Positions 59,559 to 64,000 of a stretch of 64,000 nucleotides of DNA are shown one piece after another (the first letter of the stretch is position 1; the number at the start of each line of letters is the position of its first letter). The position numbers and the translations under genes were made by a program. Origin of the DNA: Tolypothrix sp. FACHB-123. GTDB lineage: Bacteria; Cyanobacteriota; Cyanobacteriia; Cyanobacteriales; Nostocaceae. The stretch spans positions 62,001-126,000 of the forward strand of contig NZ_JACJRE010000015.1 of the NCBI RefSeq assembly GCF_014697075.1, in the 5' to 3' direction. The notes beneath the pieces were generated by a model that did no database searches, was not told where the DNA came from, and saw only the letters and a list, made by a program, of their open reading frames with translations.

Positions 59559-59879
59559 AGTTCTTTCTTTATTAATCTTGAGTTTTTATGCTTACCTATG
59601 TAAGGTCGCACAAATCAAAAACACTTGGTCTCATCCAGAAGTTCGAGATGTTATCTATCCAAAAGTAAGAACTTTAGCCACTAAATTTTTTGAATCTAGC
59701 ACAAATGCTGACAAACTGCTTATATAACGCTTAAGTTAAATTAAATACCGCAAATCTGATTTAATTGTTAAATATCACGATTATGCACAAAATCTTGGTA
59801 AAAAAGTAATCACAACGTTTTACTGAATAGCTCAAAAGTCTTTAAACATTCCATAAACTACTAGAAGTGGAGAAAATCC
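59559..59879. other. spacer with a possible gene remnant
   Basis: 321 bp. One frame from about 59582 to the TAA at 59725-59727 reads CKVAQIKNTWSHPEVRDVIY then PKVRTLATKFFESSTNADKL LI, which looks protein-like but has no start codon and no family I can name. It may be a 3' scrap. Promoters for the flanking divergent genes should lie here. Confidence 0.35.
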
Positions 59880-60347
59880 ATGAATGCTACACAAGTAAAC
59901 TTGGAAATTCGCGATCGTTTGGAAATAGCTGATGCAATATATCGCTTTGGTGCAGGAATAGACTTCGCTGACGAAGAATTATTCACCTCTGCATTTGCAC
60001 CAGATGCTGTTGTTGATGTCACTTCTAGCAATAAACTTTGGGGGCTAGATTTTCCAGTTTTTCATGGGCGTGATGCAATTGTAGACATTTTTAAAAGTAC
60101 AGTTTTTCTCCTGGTTACAACCCACGCCATCACAAATCCACGCATCAAAATAAATGGCGATACAGCAAAACTTTATGTAGTTGCAGAAGCTCAACATCTA
60201 CCGCCAAACGATCGTAGTAGACATTGTCTAATGAAGAGTCAATACGATGTCACCCTTGTACGCGATGGCGATCGCTGGGTAATTAACCATTTAATCATTA
60301 ATGGCGTTTGGTTTACAGGTGAAACAAGCGTTTTACTGGGTAAATAA
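59880..60347 (+). CDS. SnoaL/NTF2-like protein
   Basis: A 155-residue NTF2-fold protein of the SnoaL-like type. RLEIADAIYRFGAGIDFADE, TSAFAPDAVVDVTS and the conserved VRDGDRWVINHLIINGVWFT are typical. Some members are ring-hydroxylating or isomerase-like enzymes, many are of unknown function. It is followed by the GNAT gene after 19 bp, so probably an operon. Confidence 0.82.
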   Translation: MNATQVNLEIRDRLEIADAIYRFGAGIDFADEELFTSAFAPDAVVDVTSSNKLWGLDFPVFHGRDAIVDIFKSTVFLLVTTHAITNPRIKINGDTAKLYVVAEAQHLPPNDRSRHCLMKSQYDVTLVRDGDRWVINHLIINGVWFTGETSVLLGK

Positions 60348-60366
60348 CAGCATATTGCAATAATTT

Positions 60367-60930
60367 ATGGCACAATTAAAAAACTTAGTTTTTCGCCAAG
60401 CTACAACTCAAGATAGCAAAGTAATTTGTGAAATTCATAACTCTAATGCGCGAGGTGAAACAGCCGCAAATCAGCATGGATTTCTCTTAGAAAAAACCAC
60501 TGAAGAGGAGGTAGTGCAAAATTTAAATGAGAACATTCAATATTTTGTGGCTGTTAATTCAAGTAATGAGATTCTCGGATTTGTGACTGTAGCAAAACCA
60601 AAAATTAGTAATATTTTTTTGAACCAGGTTATTTGGCAAGATGATACTTATAAACCCAAAATTCTCAGCGAGCATCATCTTTACATTCAAAAAGTGGCAA
60701 CTAAGGTAGATTATATGGGTAAAGGTATTGCGCAGTTTATGTATAAATCGCTGTATGAAAAATTTCCCAATTCAGTAATTACAGCATTTATCGTGAGCAA
60801 ACCCATATTCAACGAGCGTTCCTTCAGGTTTCATCAACAACAAGGATTTCAGCAGATAGGAACTATTCAAAAAGAGCTATTTTTAGACTTGAGAAATTAT
60901 GAAAGTGTTTTGATGGTAAAAGAAACTTAA
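60367..60930 (+). CDS. GNAT-family acetyltransferase
   Basis: A 187-residue GNAT protein. FRQATTQDSKVICEIHNSNA forms the first strand-helix, FVTVAKPK the central strand, and IQKVATKVDYMGKGIAQFMY the acetyl-CoA pyrophosphate loop (normally Q/R-x-x-G-x-G/A). FRFHQQQGFQQIGTIQKELF closes the fold. The substrate is unknown. It is co-directional with the SnoaL-like gene. Confidence 0.85.
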   Translation: MAQLKNLVFRQATTQDSKVICEIHNSNARGETAANQHGFLLEKTTEEEVVQNLNENIQYFVAVNSSNEILGFVTVAKPKISNIFLNQVIWQDDTYKPKILSEHHLYIQKVATKVDYMGKGIAQFMYKSLYEKFPNSVITAFIVSKPIFNERSFRFHQQQGFQQIGTIQKELFLDLRNYESVLMVKET

Positions 60931-61073
60931 CAAAACAGCAATTAGCTCAACACTTACCTGTCACTCATTGAAAATCTCTCCTATTAGCTGTCAACCGTCA
61001 ACCAATCTCAAACCTCATGAGTGACTGTGTAATTTCAAAGCGGAATAGCTGAGGATTTGATACCATAAACCAA

Positions 61074-61691
61074 ATGAGCGATCGCAGTCTTGAGCAGATA
61101 CGCAAACTTACTATGACAAAGCGCAAGAAAAGCAATCTCCAGTGGATTAAAGAAACCCTTGAACTCAAACCCGATCATCGTTGGGAATCGCCATCAGGCT
61201 ACAAAATCTTTGTAGCCAATCGCGGCGCTGTTCGCTTCAATGTACCCCAAAATTGGGTTTTTGAGCCACAAGAAAAATCATTCAAGTTCATGGATAAAAA
61301 ACCGCCTAATGATGATTGCTGTCTAGAAGTATCTTTTAATCCACTTCCGCCTAATGATTGGAGTATGTTTCCCCTCAAAGCCACCTTAAGAAAAGTTATG
61401 GAAGATGACAGCCGCAACGTCATTGAAAGGGGAGAAATTATTACCGTCAAGCGCCAAACAGCCAAAATTGTTTGGACAGAAATTAAATTTATTGACACCC
61501 AAGCCGAACCAAGAGAAGCATTTTCCCGGACTTGTATTGGTTTAGGTTCAAATGTTCAATGTTTAATTACATTTGATTATTGGGCAGATCAAGCAGAAGA
61601 ATTAACACCAATTTGGGATGAAGTAATTCGCAGTTTGACATTAGGATTATATATCCGCGATCCTCGGACTGGTTTAGCTTATCCAGATTAA
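61074..61691 (+). CDS. hypothetical protein, PsbP/DcrB-like fold possible
   Basis: A 205-residue soluble protein. FNVPQNWVFEPQEKSFKFMD, CCLEVSFNPLPPNDW and IWDEVIRSLTLGLYIRDPRT resemble in layout the small 'P-fold' (PsbP/DcrB/DUF1795) group, where a start 'f-x-x-P-x-x-W' is usual. I cannot confirm this. No signal peptide. An internal ATG (MTKRKKSNLQW) is an alternative start. Confidence 0.6.
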   Translation: MSDRSLEQIRKLTMTKRKKSNLQWIKETLELKPDHRWESPSGYKIFVANRGAVRFNVPQNWVFEPQEKSFKFMDKKPPNDDCCLEVSFNPLPPNDWSMFPLKATLRKVMEDDSRNVIERGEIITVKRQTAKIVWTEIKFIDTQAEPREAFSRTCIGLGSNVQCLITFDYWADQAEELTPIWDEVIRSLTLGLYIRDPRTGLAYPD

Positions 61692-61711
61692 ACACCAAAA
61701 TAAAAATATCA

Positions 61712-62038
61712 CTACTTTAATCTCTGTAAATGAGCTTTCCCCCAATTGCAGAGTACATTTAATGCTGGCATCAAACTACGACCATAATCTGTAAACGAGT
61801 ATTCAACTTTAGGGGGAATATCTGAATAGACTGTTCGCGTCACAATGCCATCTTTTTCGAGTTCTCGCAGCTGTTGGCTCAATACTTTCTCACTAATATC
61901 GGGAATCAATCGTTTTAATTGACTAAAACGCCTACTTTCATCTTTCAAATGCCACAAAATTAAAATTTTCCACTTACCACCCAAAACCTTTAGTGTTGTT
62001 TGCACAAAGACTGTACCTTCAGTCTGTATTTCTGCCAT
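61712..62038 (-). CDS. HxlR-family transcriptional regulator
   Basis: A 108-residue HxlR winged-helix regulator from ATG 62038, which has a GGGGAAGAG site. VLGGKWKILILWHLKDESRR, FSQLKRLIPDISEKVLSQQL and SDIPPKVEYSFTDYGRSL are textbook. It lies divergent from the SDR gene, starting 104 bp away, so it most likely represses that gene and itself, in response to a redox-active or electrophilic signal as in relatives. The frame extends 16 codons upstream but those residues are atypical. Confidence 0.92.
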   Translation of the reverse strand: MAEIQTEGTVFVQTTLKVLGGKWKILILWHLKDESRRFSQLKRLIPDISEKVLSQQLRELEKDGIVTRTVYSDIPPKVEYSFTDYGRSLMPALNVLCNWGKAHLQRLK

Positions 62039-62142
62039 TGATACTCTTCCCCAATCGGACTTACAAAAAAGTAAGTACTTCCACAAAAATTCATCTTAGT
62101 ATACCTTGGTAATCGTTTAATCCATAGGTGAGGCAACGAGAA
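62039..62142. promoter_or_regulatory. divergent promoter between hxlR-type gene and SDR gene
   Basis: 104 bp between the two starts. It contains AAAAAGTAAGTACTTCCACA, where AAGTACTT is a short palindrome typical of HxlR operators (GTACTT / AAGTAC words). This is inference from position and symmetry. Confidence 0.5.
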
Positions 62143-62880
62143 ATGCAGATAAAAAACGCTGTTGCTTTAGTAACCGGGGCAAATGGAGGAATTGGTCAGT
62201 ATTATGTAGAAGCACTCCTGACAGCTGGAGCATCTCGGATTTATGCAGGTGCAAGAAATCCCAAATCCCTAGATGCGATCGCCGCCACAGATCCGCAACG
62301 CATTATTCCCATTTCACTTGATATTATCGATGAAAAATCCGTAATTGCTGCTGCTGCTAAGTGTAGTGATGTGAATTTGCTGATTAATAATGCAGGTATT
62401 GGGTTACTCAAAGGATTTATCTCCGCAACAGATCTTACAAGTGCTAGATCGGAAATGGAAGTTAATTATTTTGGTACCCTAAACATGTGCCGTGCATTTG
62501 CCCCAGTTTTGCAAGCTAATGGCGGCGGAGCGATTGTTAATATGCTCAGCATCTTAGCAAAGGTTAATTTGCCAATGAATGCTTCTTACTGTGCTTCTAA
62601 AGCAGCCGCTTTACTAATGACTCAAGGGATTAGAGCAGAACTCGCAGCCCAAGGTACATTAGTCATAGGAGTAATGCCAGGAACCGTAGATACAGAAGCC
62701 AGTAAACATTTTCCCCCGCCCAAAGTCGCACCCGAAATCGTTGCTCAAACAGCGTTACAAGCTGTGATTGATGAAATTGAGGATGTTTACCCAGGCGAGC
62801 AAGCTATGCAAATGGCAGCCCAGTTACTCCAAGACCCCAAAGCACTAGAAAAAGCAATGGCAGCAATGTTGCCCAATTAA
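62143..62880 (+). CDS. short-chain dehydrogenase/reductase
   Basis: A 245-residue SDR from ATG 62143 (GTG 62128 is the alternative). The cofactor motif is ALVTGANGGIGQYYVEALL, the NNAG motif is LLINNAGIGLL, and the catalytic block is Ser in VNMLSILAKV with Tyr/Lys in NASYCASKAAALL. It is an NAD(P)-dependent oxidoreductase of unknown substrate, probably controlled by the divergent HxlR regulator. Confidence 0.92.
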   Translation: MQIKNAVALVTGANGGIGQYYVEALLTAGASRIYAGARNPKSLDAIAATDPQRIIPISLDIIDEKSVIAAAAKCSDVNLLINNAGIGLLKGFISATDLTSARSEMEVNYFGTLNMCRAFAPVLQANGGGAIVNMLSILAKVNLPMNASYCASKAAALLMTQGIRAELAAQGTLVIGVMPGTVDTEASKHFPPPKVAPEIVAQTALQAVIDEIEDVYPGEQAMQMAAQLLQDPKALEKAMAAMLPN

Positions 62881-62990
62881 TTTAGTTGAGATTTGAGTAC
62901 AGATTATCGTTAATTGTAGGGGCACTGGCATTGCCATGCCCCGAAGCGCGTACCTAATTTACCTGCAATATGCGGCATATAGGATTATTT

Positions 62991-63641
62991 TTATCTGGAA
63001 AATATAAAATGTCTAATTAAACCTAATATTAACAAATGCCCTGGGTAGAATGCATAAAACCATCTAGCCCGCCGCCCTTGTTTACCATTGAATTGAAAGA
63101 CAATGATACCTGCGAAAATTGCCAAGTTTTGCCCAAGAGAATTCATAGAACCGACGACTGCAACAAGATGAAGAATACACCAGTAAAGCGCCCAAATTGC
63201 GGGCTTGAGTTTATCAGTGAGAGACATTAAGAAAATGACGCCAATTCCATAGGCTCCATATTCACAGCGGAAAATTTCCGCGATCAATGCACATAATCCC
63301 ACCATAGGAATTTGCTGCGATAATCGCGGATAACGCCTGATTAGACGCAACATTATCAATCCAATCAGCAGCGTAAACAGAATATTGAGGAATGACTTCC
63401 TAAAAACAATAGTATAGATTGGCTGAGAAATGATGGCTGCAATTAACAACCTACTACCATAGCGGTAGATATCTCGGGTGTGTTTTTCGCCTTCAGCCAC
63501 AAGCCATGCAAACAGAGGAAAACTCAAGCGCCCAATATAATTCAAAATTACTAAATTTGGCATTAGTATATGGTAGACATGATCTATGACCATGAAAACT
63601 GCTGCCAAAACTTTAATGTGGAAAGCTGTAAGTTTAATCAC
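62991..63641 (-). CDS. TraX-family membrane protein
   Basis: A 216-residue membrane protein with about six helices. KLTAFHIKVLAAVFMVIDHV, NYIGRLSFPLFAWLVAEG and GKQGRRARWFYAFYPGHLLI are the landmarks of TraX, the F-pilin N-acetylase family. Chromosomal members are acyltransferase-like proteins of unknown substrate and need not relate to conjugation. Confidence 0.88.
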   Translation of the reverse strand: MIKLTAFHIKVLAAVFMVIDHVYHILMPNLVILNYIGRLSFPLFAWLVAEGEKHTRDIYRYGSRLLIAAIISQPIYTIVFRKSFLNILFTLLIGLIMLRLIRRYPRLSQQIPMVGLCALIAEIFRCEYGAYGIGVIFLMSLTDKLKPAIWALYWCILHLVAVVGSMNSLGQNLAIFAGIIVFQFNGKQGRRARWFYAFYPGHLLILGLIRHFIFSR

Positions 63642-63952
63642 AAAGTATAGTCAACAAATCGCTTACTGGGTCTTAATTTAGGGAAAATTGTATCGAACAT
63701 AATTTGGCAATCCATCCCTATTAAGACGGAAGCATTACTCAAAAAAATCAAGGGTTTTGACAAAAAGTGTAGATTGTCAAACCAAGGCGCAAGCTAGAGA
63801 ATTACGCAGTTAAAATTCATGCACAAATATCATTCTATATCCGTATAATTCTCTATTGAATTCACTCGTAAATATAACTTCTTGCCATTGTACATAGGAG
63901 CCATATTCCTCATGTAAAGTGGAATTATAGGGATAAAACAATAGGGAATTTT
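63642..63952. other. spacer before the partial right-end gene
   Basis: 311 bp, AT-rich, with two TTGACA/TTGTCA-type boxes around 63758-63780. It presumably contains promoters for the genes on both sides. No gene is seen. Confidence 0.45.
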
Positions 63953-64000
63953 ATGCTAAATCAATTACCAAATAGTATTACCAGCCCTGCATGGTGGCAA
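63953..64000 (+). CDS. start of an unidentified gene cut by the window edge
   Basis: ATG 63953 opens MLNQLPNSITSPAWWQ before the sequence ends. Cytochrome P450 genes are known on nifD elements and some start with a similar LPNSP-type segment, but 16 codons are too few to decide. Confidence 0.35.
   Translation, partial: MLNQLPNSITSPAWWQ

Larger units (their letters stand above)
54715..64000. mobile_element. nifD programmed-excision element (left part; right end beyond window)
   Basis: It starts at GGATTACTCCG within nifD and has an inward-reading XisA-type recombinase. I found no second copy of the 11-bp repeat up to 64000, so the element is at least 9.3 kb. Cargo in view: xisA, a 20-21-bp array with a small gene, a VapC-type toxin-antitoxin pair, dienelactone hydrolase, DUF2267, SnoaL-like, GNAT, HxlR, SDR and TraX-like genes, and the start of another gene. 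Confidence 0.9.

Noticed and set aside
54726-64000. Right end of the nifD element within the window
   Set aside because: I saw no second CGGAGTAATCC and no nifD 5' coding sequence, so the element end must be further right.
1-64000. tRNA or rRNA genes
   Set aside because: I noticed no cloverleaf with the GGTTCGAATCC-type T-arm nor any rRNA sequence; a dedicated scan could still find one I overlooked.

Overview
The window reads as chromosomal DNA of a heterocyst-forming, nitrogen-fixing cyanobacterium of the Nostoc/Anabaena/Calothrix type. The grounds are the dense GCGATCGC (HIP1) octamers, a heterocyst-type nif cluster (nifD-nifK-Mo-dependent protein-nifE-nifN-nifX-DUF269-nifW-hesA-hesB-fdxH), hupSL uptake hydrogenase genes nearby, heptanucleotide tandem repeats in spacers, and genes split by programmed-excision elements with Xis-type recombinases.

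Layout. 1-14.47 kb: an accessory-looking stretch (remnant of a CHAT-domain gene, NB-ARC/TPR regulator, ferritin-like di-iron protein, uppS, a giant Ser/Thr kinase-histidine kinase hybrid, an ArsR/SRPBCC pair) ending in a serine recombinase. That recombinase lies about 45 bp from the 3' fragment of hupS. No hupS 5' part is visible in the window, so all of this stretch may be cargo of a hupS element. 14.7-21.7 kb: hupL, split by a 5,350-bp element with the known 16-bp direct repeat, an XisC-type recombinase, an AAA-ATPase/nuclease-like protein and a second nuclease-like protein. 21.9-30.4 kb: small genes, the HupL-processing protease hupW, a SagB-like oxidoreductase/ankyrin pair, a CBS protein and a Mop molybdate-binding protein. 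30.7-38.2 kb (minus strand): feoA, fdxH, hesB, hesA, nifW, a small metalloprotein, a DUF269 protein, nifX, nifN, nifE, a Mo-dependent nitrogenase-family protein and the 3' end of nifK. 38.2-53.1 kb: a 14,841-bp element inside nifK. 53.1-54.7 kb: the rest of nifK and the 3' end of nifD. 54.7 kb to the window end: the nifD element with its 11-bp repeat and an XisA-type recombinase.

Working together. For heterocysts to make uptake hydrogenase and nitrogenase, four DNA rearrangements seem to be required (hupS, hupL, nifK, nifD), two by serine recombinases and two by tyrosine recombinases. In all four, the recombinase gene sits next to, or in nifK formerly next to, one element end and is transcribed inward. 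In-frame rejoining works exactly for hupL (531 aa) and nifK (511 aa).

The most unusual points are: (i) the nifK element looks composite, because the attachment site plus recombinase leader is present twice, 4.28 kb apart, with a siderophore-type ABC transporter between the copies; (ii) the xisA start codon appears to have been overwritten by a short AT-rich repeat; (iii) both nif elements carry a '20-21-bp tandem array + homologous ~130-aa protein' module that I cannot assign; (iv) hupS is interrupted and its 5' part lies outside the window.
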